Origin: Chloroflexota bacterium
GTDB taxonomy: Bacteria > Chloroflexota > UBA6077 > FW602-bin22 > JAMCWG01
Assembly: GCA_023475235.1 (NCBI GenBank)
Contig: JAMCWG010000116.1
Coordinates: 29,025 to 93,024, forward strand
Direction: 5' to 3'
DNA: 64,000 bases
The notes under the pieces were generated by a model. That model was not told the origin of the DNA and did not search any database. It saw nothing but the letters and a program-made list of their open reading frames with translations. Below are positions 48,143 to 57,312 of this stretch, in pieces. Each line of letters begins with the position of its first letter. The stretch's first letter is position 1. The position numbers and the translations under genes are program-made.

Positions 48143-49586
48143 CCCCTCGCAGCGCTGTCAGGCCCAGCGTCAGGCCTATCTGCACGTTCATCCCGTGAAC
48201 GTATAAGTTGTCAAATCCGTTGTGTATGCTCGCCGCCAGCAGCACGGCCAGGCAGCCCACCGCGAGCGCCCAGACCTCCGAGCCCGGCGCCGTCCGCTGC
48301 CATTGCAGGGCCCGCCGGCCTGCCACCCACAGCCAGCTCCCGACCATCACGAGATAGGTGAGCAGTCCTGCCAGCCCCACCTCGGCGGCCATATTCAGAT
48401 ATATATTATGCGCATGCCCCAACGCTTTGGGCCAATCCTTCAGCGCATAGTCTGCATACATTATAGGGAAGCTCCCGGGGCCCACCCCGAGATAGTAGTG
48501 GTCCTGGAACATCTCCCAGGCGACCTGCCACTGCGCCATCCGCTCCACTACCGGCCAGTTCTCGAGCGTCACCGTAACGTAGCGCACGTCGAAGATGCCG
48601 AAGTACGAGATAGCGGTGGACACCCGCTGGCCGATGGCGGCAGGCAGCATATTGAAGACGCCGGCCGCCAGTATCAGCACCCCCAGCAAGACCACAGCGG
48701 CCAGCACGAGGGCCGTCCGGCGGCCGCGGGCGATCATGATCAGGCTCAGGGCGGCAAACGCGCCCATCCACGCCCCGCGTGACATCGACATCAGCATCGC
48801 CATCCCGATCACGCCCGCGGCAACATAGGCCAGACGGTGGAGCTGCGTCTCGCTCACTTCGGGGAGCCAGCGGAAGGGCGCCGGGGCGACGGGTGTCGCT
48901 TCTTGCCGTGCCCGTGGCCGCCGCCACAGCAGAGCGAGGGCCATGGCCAATGGCAGCACCATCCCCAGGTAGCCGCCGTAAGGATTCGGCTGGCCGAAGG
49001 TGCCGTAGGCACGCAGGAAGGGGCCGATGCGGAAGGACTCCGGCCCGATGCGGCCGAAGAATTGCGCCCAGCCAACCAGGGCGACCGCCGCGCCCGAAAT
49101 CAGGATGACGGCCAGGAGCTGCCGTCTAGCGCGGAGCTCCCCGACGACGCTGACGGTTATCAGATAGGCAGCCAGCAGCTCGGCCCACCGGAGCACCTCT
49201 TTGATGGCCACGATCTTGTTGGTGGTCGCCGTCAGGGAGACGAGGAGCACCCCAATGAAGAGGGCGATGGGCCACAGCAGCGGCCCGACCCGCAGCCTCC
49301 GCCGGACGGCCACCACCGCCACCCACACCAGAAGCATCAGCCCGGTGAGGAGCTCGGTGGCAGTGAGCGGGAACCCAGCCACAGTGAACTCTCGCACCAC
49401 CCCGAACGGAACAGAGAAGGCCAGGATGCCCAGCCCAAGCTCTGGCCGCACCAGCGCCAGCAGCACCACGCCAGCGCCCCCCACCAGGCCCGCCGCCAGG
49501 TAGATGGGCAGCGCCCCCATAGCCACGCCAACGGCCGCCAGGCCAGCCCAGCCGATCCCTGCCCGCCACCGAGCACCGGTTAGCAC
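48117..49586 (-). CDS. O-antigen ligase (WzyC-like) family membrane protein
   Basis: Many TM segments; FGQPNPYGGYLGMVLPLAMAL; YYLGVGPGSFPIMYADYALKDWPKALGHAHNIYLNMAAEVGLAGLLTYL; ORF open to 49712, GTG at 49586 plausible. Confidence 0.9.
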   Translation of the reverse strand: MLTGARWRAGIGWAGLAAVGVAMGALPIYLAAGLVGGAGVVLLALVRPELGLGILAFSVPFGVVREFTVAGFPLTATELLTGLMLLVWVAVVAVRRRLRVGPLLWPIALFIGVLLVSLTATTNKIVAIKEVLRWAELLAAYLITVSVVGELRARRQLLAVILISGAAVALVGWAQFFGRIGPESFRIGPFLRAYGTFGQPNPYGGYLGMVLPLAMALALLWRRPRARQEATPVAPAPFRWLPEVSETQLHRLAYVAAGVIGMAMLMSMSRGAWMGAFAALSLIMIARGRRTALVLAAVVLLGVLILAAGVFNMLPAAIGQRVSTAISYFGIFDVRYVTVTLENWPVVERMAQWQVAWEMFQDHYYLGVGPGSFPIMYADYALKDWPKALGHAHNIYLNMAAEVGLAGLLTYLVMVGSWLWVAGRRALQWQRTAPGSEVWALAVGCLAVLLAASIHNGFDNLYVHGMNVQIGLTLGLTALRGDDGTDGRS

Positions 49587-49603
49587 CGTACCATCTCCGC
49601 CGA

Positions 49604-50533
49604 CTACTTCTTTCGGCTCCGGAACCAGGCGATGGTCGCCTCCAGCCCCTCGGTCAAGCCCACCTTCGGCTCCCATCCCAGCACCCGGCGCGCCCGGCTG
49701 ATGTCCGGACATCGCCGCTGCGGGTCATCCTCGCTGATAGGCGGCACGTGGACAATTGGCGAATCGGACCGGCAAAGGTCCCTCACAATGTGGGCCAGCT
49801 CCAGCATCGTGTGCTCTTCTGGATTGCCCAGGTTGAAGACGCCGCCCCTGGTGTTGTCCGCGAACATCGCGGCGATGAGCCCTTCCACCATGTCGCTGAC
49901 GTAGCACAGGCTGCGCGTGTGATCGCCATTGCCGTGCACGGTTATCGGCTCCCCTCTGACGGCCTGCCCGACGAAGTTGGGCACTACCCGCCCGTCATCG
50001 CAGCGGGGACCGTAGCAGTTGAAGATACGAACGATGCGGGCGTCCACACCTTTGTGGCGGTAGTAGGTCATCGTCAGGGACTCGGCGAAGCGCTTGCTCT
50101 CATCATAGCAGCTACGGATGCCGATGGAGTTCACGTTGCCCCAGTACTCCTCCCGCTGAGGATGCTCCAGGGGATCGCCGTAAATCTCCGAAGTAGAGGC
50201 CATCAGGAACCTCGCTCCGTTTCGCAGCGCAAGCTCCAGCAGCAGGTAAGTGCCCAAGCTATTGGCCAGCGCCGTCTCCAGCGGGTAATACAGGTAGGCC
50301 GGCGGGCTGGCCCGGCTTGCCAGATGGAAGACTGCCTGGGTCTGGAGCTCCAGCGGCTGCGTCACGTCGTGCCGCACAAAGCGAAAGCGCGGGTGCTCCA
50401 CGACGTCCGCGATGTTTTCCTCACAGCCGACAGCCAGGTTGTCCACGCAGGTGACTCGATGCCCGAGCTCCAGCAACCGGCCGCAGAGATGCGAGCCGAT
50501 GAAGCCCGCTCCTCCCGTTACAACTACGTCCAC
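49604..50533 (-). CDS. NAD-dependent epimerase/dehydratase, UDP-glucuronate decarboxylase-like
   Basis: VVVTGGAGFIGSHLCGRLLELGHRVTCVDNL; DVTQPLELQTQAVFHLASRASPPAYLYYPLETALANSLGT; IRSCYDESKRFAESLTMTYYR; RIFNCYGPR. Confidence 0.95.
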   Translation of the reverse strand: MDVVVTGGAGFIGSHLCGRLLELGHRVTCVDNLAVGCEENIADVVEHPRFRFVRHDVTQPLELQTQAVFHLASRASPPAYLYYPLETALANSLGTYLLLELALRNGARFLMASTSEIYGDPLEHPQREEYWGNVNSIGIRSCYDESKRFAESLTMTYYRHKGVDARIVRIFNCYGPRCDDGRVVPNFVGQAVRGEPITVHGNGDHTRSLCYVSDMVEGLIAAMFADNTRGGVFNLGNPEEHTMLELAHIVRDLCRSDSPIVHVPPISEDDPQRRCPDISRARRVLGWEPKVGLTEGLEATIAWFRSRKK

Positions 50534-51870
50534 GTCAACTCTCCGTCACGCCGACCCAGAATGACCACTAGGCCACAGGTGAACCAGAAAATCGTGGCCA
50601 GGTCAACCAGGAAGTACGAGTTATCAACCAGACCGTGCACCACGAAATCGACCATGCTGGCCAGCGCTCCCAGCGCCAAAGCCTGTTGGGTGACATCTCG
50701 TGCCCCACGGTAGATTTCCCATCCTTTCGTGAAAAACTTGAACAGTAGCCACCCTATCGCGACGAGGCCTACCACGCCCAGGCTGAGCCAGAAGTCCAAG
50801 ATAATATTATGCGGATGTGAGAGGTCCAGGTCAATGATAGCCTCGCCCGCCACATATTTGTCGCGATATAAGTATAAGAAGTTGTCCAGTCCGACCCCAA
50901 AGACCGGGTGGTCTCGCAGCATATTGAGGGCCGATTCCCACAGCCGAAGGCGCAGGAAGGTGGTCCCCTCGTCCAGCGCCAGGTGGGAGCGCAGGCGCTC
51001 CCCGCCGGCCAGCAGCACCAGTCCAAGCCCCGCGGGCGCCACTGCGCCTGCCATCCGCGCCAGCCGCCGCCGGCCACCGGCGGCCCCCACGAAGAGCGCG
51101 GCCGCACCCAGTCCCAGCCACGCGCCCCAGGAGTAAGTGAGCACCACCGCCACCCCCATCGCCAGGCACGCCGCTCCCCAGGCCCACCGCCGGTCTCGCC
51201 CGAACGCAGCCAGGCACGCCGCCAGGGGCAGCAGCCGCCCCAGGAACAGGCCGACGTTGTTCGGCGAGCCATAGAACGCCTTGACCCGCATCACCCCCTC
51301 GGCAGTTATCGTATCCCCTGTCAGGAAGTACTGGTAGGCACACACCAGGGCGATGATGACGCCGCCGGCAACCAGGGCCCCGACCAGCAGCAAGACCTGG
51401 GAGGGCCGCCTGATCGTGTCCGTGAGCAGCACGTAGAACAGCGCCGGCTCGATGATGACCACACGCAGGACTCGCGCGCTCTCTCGGAGATGCTCCGATA
51501 CCAGGAGCGAGGCCAGGGCCGCCACGATCAGGATGGCCAGCGGAACATCGAAGGGGGTGCGCGGCAGGTGGAATTCCCGGCGCACCGCCCGGCGAGCGGC
51601 CCAGGCCACGGTGCAGGCCAGGATTAGCACCTCCACCGGCGAGAAGGCCAGGCGTCCGAAAGAATGGGTCACCAGGTAGAACGGGGTCGACAGCAGGACG
51701 AAGGCCAGCGCGACATCGAGGCGAAAGTAGGCCAGCGCGGCGAAGCCGAGCAGGGCGAGCAGGCTGACCGCCGGCCAGGGAGAGAAGTGGTACACCACGA
51801 GCACGGCCCCCATTGCCACAGTCGCCTTCGCCGTGGTGGAGACAGGAGCGCGCGCCAGCAAGCCGATCAT
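50524..51870 (-). CDS. O-antigen ligase family membrane protein (second copy in locus)
   Basis: GSPNNVGLFLGRLLPLAACLAAF; HPVFGVGLDNFLYLYRDKYVAGEAIIDLDLSHPHNIILDFWLSLGVVGLVAI; ATG at 51870 overlaps the upstream stop (ATGA). Confidence 0.9.
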   Translation of the reverse strand: MIGLLARAPVSTTAKATVAMGAVLVVYHFSPWPAVSLLALLGFAALAYFRLDVALAFVLLSTPFYLVTHSFGRLAFSPVEVLILACTVAWAARRAVRREFHLPRTPFDVPLAILIVAALASLLVSEHLRESARVLRVVIIEPALFYVLLTDTIRRPSQVLLLVGALVAGGVIIALVCAYQYFLTGDTITAEGVMRVKAFYGSPNNVGLFLGRLLPLAACLAAFGRDRRWAWGAACLAMGVAVVLTYSWGAWLGLGAAALFVGAAGGRRRLARMAGAVAPAGLGLVLLAGGERLRSHLALDEGTTFLRLRLWESALNMLRDHPVFGVGLDNFLYLYRDKYVAGEAIIDLDLSHPHNIILDFWLSLGVVGLVAIGWLLFKFFTKGWEIYRGARDVTQQALALGALASMVDFVVHGLVDNSYFLVDLATIFWFTCGLVVILGRRDGELTWT

Positions 51871-53660
51871 AGCCTTGTTCGCGTATCGGGAAGCCGGACG
51901 ACGGGCCGGCCCAGCCACCAGTACAGAAGGAGCATCATAATGATGATAGCGCCGGAGACTATGCTGATGGTAGCCCAAGTCGAGATCACCTCGGTCCGGT
52001 GGACCTTGAAGCCATCGATGCCGACCCGGCTGCCCCTGGACGCCGGGTTCCGGTTGCCGGAGAGCGACAGGCGCAGCACGTGCTTGCCCGAGGGCAGGCC
52101 GTTGCTCACCGGCACCAGCCTCTGCTCAACGGTCTGTTCACTGTAAAGATCGAGGTACGACTGTCCCAGCCGGTCGGAGGGCAGCAGATTGGCCACCGCC
52201 CCGTCGACCGTGATCGACGCGATGCCCGCCTCCGGCCCCATCTGGACCAGCAGGTCGATTCCGCCGCCGTCGAACGCAATGTTGAGGCTGTCGCCAGTCT
52301 GTTCCGTCACTGTCAGCAGGCCGCCGCTGGCCTTGCTATCGACGGCCAGCCGCCAGGCTCCCTCTGTCGTCACGGCTGGATTGGTGCTCTGGTAAGTGCC
52401 CGGCTCGGCCACGGACAACGCGGCGGTCTGCGCCTTTACCGCTCGGTAAAGTAGGCGCGGCGTGAATCCCACATCGACCATCCGGAAGTAATAGTCCGAA
52501 TGGTCGGGCAATATCTGCCCGGCTTGGCGGAAGTACCAGATGCAGAAAATGCCGGCCCAGGGCCATTCCTCTCTGGCTTTGCGGATCGCATCGATGGTGA
52601 ACTGGGCCTGCTGCTGCTCGCTCACCCGGCCCCAGCGAAGGGCGCCGGGAGGAAAGTCTTCCGGGGAAGCGTTCCAGCCGAACTCGTTGAACCAGACCGG
52701 CTTTCCGCCGTCGCCGTATCGCTCCATAATCTGCCGGCTGAGCTCGACCCGCCGGAAGTTCAGCCGCTGCGGATCGGCCGGGTCGTCCGGGGTCTCGCTG
52801 AAGCCGTAGGCATTGGCGAAAAGGATATCGAAGTAGTTCTTCGCGCCGTTGCGGTACATGCCTTCCAGGTAGTCGAGATCGTTGATCGCGTCCGAAGAGC
52901 GCTCCAGCGTTTGGGCCAGAGGCGCGCTCAGGATGAAGACGTTCGGATCGGCGGCCTCGGCCCGCTCATAGCCGATGCGCAGCAACTGCACATACGCCGC
53001 CGGGTCCAGTTGCCGACTGCCCCATTCCGGCCGGATATTCGGCTCGTTCCAAAGCTGGTAATAGCGTATCTTACCGCGATAATGGGATACCACTGCGGAG
53101 ACGAAATCGCCGTAGTCCTCGAAGTTATCCGGCGGCGCCTCCCGCAGGCTATTGTCCTTCCGCGTCCACGCAGGGGGGCGGTCCAGCCGGGCGATCACCT
53201 GCATCCCATTCTGAAGTGCCAGATCGACGATATGGTCGTATTTCTCCCAGGTGCTGCGATTCTGCCGATCGTCCCAGAACCGCCCCTTTTTCGGCTCCAG
53301 CTCTTCCCACGGGAACTGCTGTTTCACCCAGCCGATGCCTGCCTCGTGGGCCATCTGGATGGTCTTCTCAACTTTCCAGGGTTCGGCCTCCCATTGAAGG
53401 AAGAAGTTTGCCCCGTAGGGGTTCACATCCGTGTGCGGCATAACGCGGAGAGTGGTGGGAGCAACGCTGGCCGCCGATCCCTGGGTCTGAAGTTGGGCCA
53501 GCAAGCTGGCGACGAAAACCAATGCCGCCAGCACGCCGACCACCGTTATCAGACCCTTGGCCTGGCGACGCGCCGGCCGGCCCCGGATGTTCAAAGCGGC
53601 CACCACCAATGACCAGAAGAAGAGCCAACAATCGAGATGGGCATGGCGCGAGTATAGCAA
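51867..53660 (-). CDS. Membrane-anchored glycoside-hydrolase-like (TIM-barrel) protein
   Basis: 597 aa; N- and C-terminal TM segments; WVKQQFPWEELEPKKGRFWDD; YYQLWNEPNIRPEWG; VWFNEFGWNASPEDFP. Confidence 0.85.
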   Translation of the reverse strand: MLYSRHAHLDCWLFFWSLVVAALNIRGRPARRQAKGLITVVGVLAALVFVASLLAQLQTQGSAASVAPTTLRVMPHTDVNPYGANFFLQWEAEPWKVEKTIQMAHEAGIGWVKQQFPWEELEPKKGRFWDDRQNRSTWEKYDHIVDLALQNGMQVIARLDRPPAWTRKDNSLREAPPDNFEDYGDFVSAVVSHYRGKIRYYQLWNEPNIRPEWGSRQLDPAAYVQLLRIGYERAEAADPNVFILSAPLAQTLERSSDAINDLDYLEGMYRNGAKNYFDILFANAYGFSETPDDPADPQRLNFRRVELSRQIMERYGDGGKPVWFNEFGWNASPEDFPPGALRWGRVSEQQQAQFTIDAIRKAREEWPWAGIFCIWYFRQAGQILPDHSDYYFRMVDVGFTPRLLYRAVKAQTAALSVAEPGTYQSTNPAVTTEGAWRLAVDSKASGGLLTVTEQTGDSLNIAFDGGGIDLLVQMGPEAGIASITVDGAVANLLPSDRLGQSYLDLYSEQTVEQRLVPVSNGLPSGKHVLRLSLSGNRNPASRGSRVGIDGFKVHRTEVISTWATISIVSGAIIIMMLLLYWWLGRPVVRLPDTRTRL

Positions 53661-53752
53661 AACGGCGCGGCCTAACGCAATTTGAAGGCAGGACGAGGTC
53701 TCACCAACAATTGAGGCATGATCGGCCTATGCCGCTTGGCGATACGGGGTTA

Positions 53753-53966
53753 CCTCACCCCCTATCCCCTCGCCAGTCGCCAGACCCGCCTGCCATAGGC
53801 AGGCCCGTCATCCTCACCAGCAGTCAAAGAAGGCGACCCCTCGCCACGGCGAGAGTGCCGCAGGCATCTTGGCGGGAGGCGAGTCGCCTTCGGAGACCTC
53901 TCCGCCTGCGGAGAGGGGGAACGTAAGGCGTTGACTCCCTCCATAACTGCGGCCAAGGGGGTGAGG
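53753..53966. repeat. CCTCACCCCC...GGGGGTGAGG intergenic composite repeat
   Basis: Outer inverted arms with internal palindromes (cgcctgccataggcagg; ctctccgcctgcggagag); same family as 10226-10280. Confidence 0.65.
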
Positions 53967-54213
53967 TCTGCCCCGCCGTACCATTTCGCACTCAAGTAAG
54001 AGGATAAGCACGCCTTGTTTGTCAGTGGAATTGCTCGGGTAGGAAACACATGGTTTTGTTGTTATGGGAAAAGCTTTATCATGCTCGTAATGGTGGCTGT
54101 CGCTCGTCATCCGTGCGCTGGGACAATCCAGGCTGTGCGCCTGCATACAGGGGGTTCTTAACGGTCCGCCAGAAGGGCCCGCATCCGGCGATCGTCGAGG
54201 AGGGAATAGAGCT

Positions 54214-55163
54214 ATGTTGTATCGACTGGCACTTGCCGCTGGCATCATCTCGGCCATTGTTCTGACGGCGTTCCTGAGCGGCATCGGCAACGCCATCGCC
54301 TCCGGTGGAGACGCCGCCCAGCACTCCCTCACCGCGGCCGCGCCGGCACCTGCGCCCACTCCTACTTCACCTGCCCTCGTGCCGCCGGTCTCCGCCACCT
54401 ATCCCGATGCGACCTATGGCCTCGCCGAGGAGCGGAACATCGGCGCGTACACGCTACGGCTGTGGCAGAACATGTCGGCCAGGAAGTACCCCCCATCGGA
54501 CATCGTCACCATCTCGGCTCCCGGGCAGGACACCATCCAGATCGATCCCGTCCTGAAGCTTGACGACCTCACCGGCGCAGACGTGATCGTCCACACCTTC
54601 TCGGGCGGTGCCCATTGCTGCTTCTCCACGATAATCTACGACCTGGGGCTTGCCCTTCCCTCCATAGCCCCGAGAACGGGGGAAGGGCCTGCCCTGACCA
54701 AGGTGCTCGAAACGAGGCCCTCCAACTGCGGCGGCAACTTGCAGGACCTCGACGGAGATGGCGTCTATGAGTACGTCACCTGCGACGATCTCTTCGCCTA
54801 CACCTACTGCTGCTACGTGGGGTCGCCAAAGGTGCAGGCAATACTCAAGTACGAGCATGGCGAAGGCTACGTGCCGGCCAGCCCCGAGTTCGCCGATATG
54901 TACGCGCACGATATTGCCCAGAACACAAGAACGGCCGAGGGTGGGAAGCCCGGCGGGCAATGCGATGGGATGACACGACCAAGTGCTCTGTCCTGCCCGT
55001 GGTCCTGGACTACCTGTACTCCGGCCGGCCCGACGAGGCGTGGGCGACGCTGTACCGCCTGTACCCCTATCCGGACGTCGAGGACTTCCGAGCCGAGATA
55101 GAGCAGGCTATCAACGGAAGTCCGTTGTTCACCTGCGCCCCGAGGAGCGAGGATTCGCAGTGA
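54214..55163 (+). pseudogene. Secreted hypothetical protein with apparent frameshift near 54950-54975
   Basis: Frame 1 reads signal peptide to ...AQNTRTAEGGKPGGQ then basic noise. The overlapping ORF 54960-55163 continues sensibly: RWDDTTKCSVLPVVLDYLYSGRPDEAWATLYRLYPYPDVEDFRAEIEQAI. Confidence 0.6.
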
Positions 55164-55254
55164 CGGGGGCAGCCCCGCCCCGATTTGCCACCCGGTATCT
55201 GCAGCCGCTTATGCTTTCCAGGGGCAGCAGGGGCAGCCCGCACGGCCGGCGCGT

Positions 55255-56085
55255 CTAAAGGCCGTCGGCCACCTCCCTCGTCCTATCCAGGTCGGGGAAA
55301 GGCCAGGCCTGCGACAGTTCGCCGGCGGCTTCCTTCAGCATCGGCACGAAGCTCGGCAGCTTCTCCGATGTGAAACGGCTGGAGGGCCCCGCCAGCCCCA
55401 GCGCGGCGACAACCCTGCCTTCCCGATCGTACATCGGGACTGCGACGGTGTTCACATCGAGCGCACGCTCCCCCTCGTTGGTGGCATACCCCTGGGCCCG
55501 GACCTTGCGCAGATCCACGCGGAACGCCTCGAGGGAGGTAATAGTGTTGGGGGTCAGGCGGGGCAAGCCGGCTGCCGCCAGCCTGGCCAGCGCCTCCTCT
55601 TCCGGCAGGCTGGCCAGATAGACCTTCTCCGATGCAGAGCAATGTAGCGGTTGGACTCTCCCCAATCGGTGGACCACCTGCACCTCGTGCATCGAGTCCT
55701 CCTGGGCGTACAGGATCCGCCCGCCCGGGCCGACCAGGACCAATTGCGCCCGCTCGCCGCTGGCTTGCACCAGACGGCGAAGCACGGACTGGCAGAGCTC
55801 GGGGAAGCTCGCGGAGGTGGCGTGACGGTTGGCCAGGGCGACGACCTTGAAGGTCAGGAAATACCGCCGGGAATACGGGTCCTGCTGAACGTAACCCTCG
55901 TCCTCGAGGCTGGCCAGGATGCGAGAGACCATGCCCTTCGTCACCCCAAGCTTCTCGCTGATCTCCAGGACCGATACACCGTCAGGAAGGCCGGCCATAA
56001 TCTCCATAGCCTTCACCGCCCGCTGCACGGATTCCAGCCTTGCCGGCAGCCGAGCAGGGTTCACGCGCTTCCGAGCCAACTTCAT
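55255..56085 (-). CDS. IclR family transcriptional regulator
   Basis: SVQRAVKAMEIMAGLPDGVSVLEISEKLGVTKGMVSRILASLEDEGYVQQDPYSRRYFLTFKVVAL; effector domain GYATNEGERALDVNTVAVPMYDREGRVVAALGLAGPS. Confidence 0.95.
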   Translation of the reverse strand: MKLARKRVNPARLPARLESVQRAVKAMEIMAGLPDGVSVLEISEKLGVTKGMVSRILASLEDEGYVQQDPYSRRYFLTFKVVALANRHATSASFPELCQSVLRRLVQASGERAQLVLVGPGGRILYAQEDSMHEVQVVHRLGRVQPLHCSASEKVYLASLPEEEALARLAAAGLPRLTPNTITSLEAFRVDLRKVRAQGYATNEGERALDVNTVAVPMYDREGRVVAALGLAGPSSRFTSEKLPSFVPMLKEAAGELSQAWPFPDLDRTREVADGL

Positions 56086-56260
56086 CTGTGCGGACCCTCC
56101 TTTTCAGCGACAGACGTGCTGAAACTTGGTTTCGGGTTACAGGAATTATAGGTGCCCCGCGCCGGACGTCAACGATGGGCCACCGTTTCGTCGGGCTACG
56201 GAGACAACGGCAGACTGTCCCGGCGACCTTCCTCACGTCGGAACGGAGGCGACCGACGGG

Positions 56261-57196
56261 CTAGATCAGCTTGGCCCGCTGGAAGTACACGGTGTAAGCG
56301 GAAACGGCCATCCGGATGCCATCCACCGCTATCTCGGCCCGTCGCTCCGGCGCGAGGCGCGATCCTCGCGGGCTCTGGGCGATCCGGCCCTCCAGATACG
56401 CGGCCAGCCGCCGGCCTACCTCGACCTTGTCGGCGCCCTCCCTGAGCGCACCCAGCACCACCTCGGTGTAGCCGCGGGTGGTCGCCTCGGCCTCTGCCAG
56501 GGCCCGCTCCACCTCTGGCCACACGCCGTTATGCGAACTGACGATGGCACTGGGACGCAGGCCGGCAATCATATGGTAGGTCTCTATAGCCACATTGGGA
56601 TCGAAGGACGGCGGTGCAGCCGACGGCACGTACACGTCGCCCTCGGCATTGTACCCGCCCGCCGCCTCGCCGGCAAACAGCATCCCCGTCAGGCTATCGT
56701 GCAGCACGATGTGGTGCGGCGCGTGACCCGGCGACGCGTGCACGCGCAGCTCTCTCCCCTGCCCCAGGGAGATGGCCTCGCCACCTCTCACTACCCACAC
56801 TCGCTCCCGCGGGACCGGCAGCATCGGGCCGTAAATCTCCTCGAACTGGTCCCCGAAGACCTGGCGGGTGCTTTCCACGAGGCGCGTCGGATCGATCATA
56901 TGGCGGGCGCCGGCCTCCGGCAGGACGATGGTGGGCCTGGCGAGCTGCTGCGCCAGCAGGCCCACACCACCGGCGTGGTCGATGTGGATGTGGGTGGGCA
57001 CGATGTAGTCCAGGCCGGCAGGGTCGTACCCGGCCTCGCGAATGCCGGCCGTGACTTCGGCGTTGCGGGACGCCGGCGCGCTCTCCACCAGCGCCATCTT
57101 TCCCTCGCCCACCACCAGGAAGGCATGCGAGAATGGCACGCGCGGGTGCGGGGTCGTCGGTATATGGAATATCCCTTTCGCAAGTTCCTTGACCAT
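56261..57196 (-). CDS. MBL-fold metallo-hydrolase
   Basis: MVKELAKGIFHIPTTPHPRVPFSHAFLVVGEGKMALVESAPAS; THIHIDHAGGVGLLAQQL; HASPGHAPHHIVLHD; ATG at 57196. Confidence 0.92.
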   Translation of the reverse strand: MVKELAKGIFHIPTTPHPRVPFSHAFLVVGEGKMALVESAPASRNAEVTAGIREAGYDPAGLDYIVPTHIHIDHAGGVGLLAQQLARPTIVLPEAGARHMIDPTRLVESTRQVFGDQFEEIYGPMLPVPRERVWVVRGGEAISLGQGRELRVHASPGHAPHHIVLHDSLTGMLFAGEAAGGYNAEGDVYVPSAAPPSFDPNVAIETYHMIAGLRPSAIVSSHNGVWPEVERALAEAEATTRGYTEVVLGALREGADKVEVGRRLAAYLEGRIAQSPRGSRLAPERRAEIAVDGIRMAVSAYTVYFQRAKLI

Positions 57197-57312
57197 AATC
57201 TGGCTCACCTCATCTGCTGGTTGGCGGTTATTGGCGTCCCCCTGAACGCTCCCATATTCGGACGTGGGGACCGGGCGACCCGGCGTCGGGGCCAGGCTGC
57301 CAGGCCCCACCT

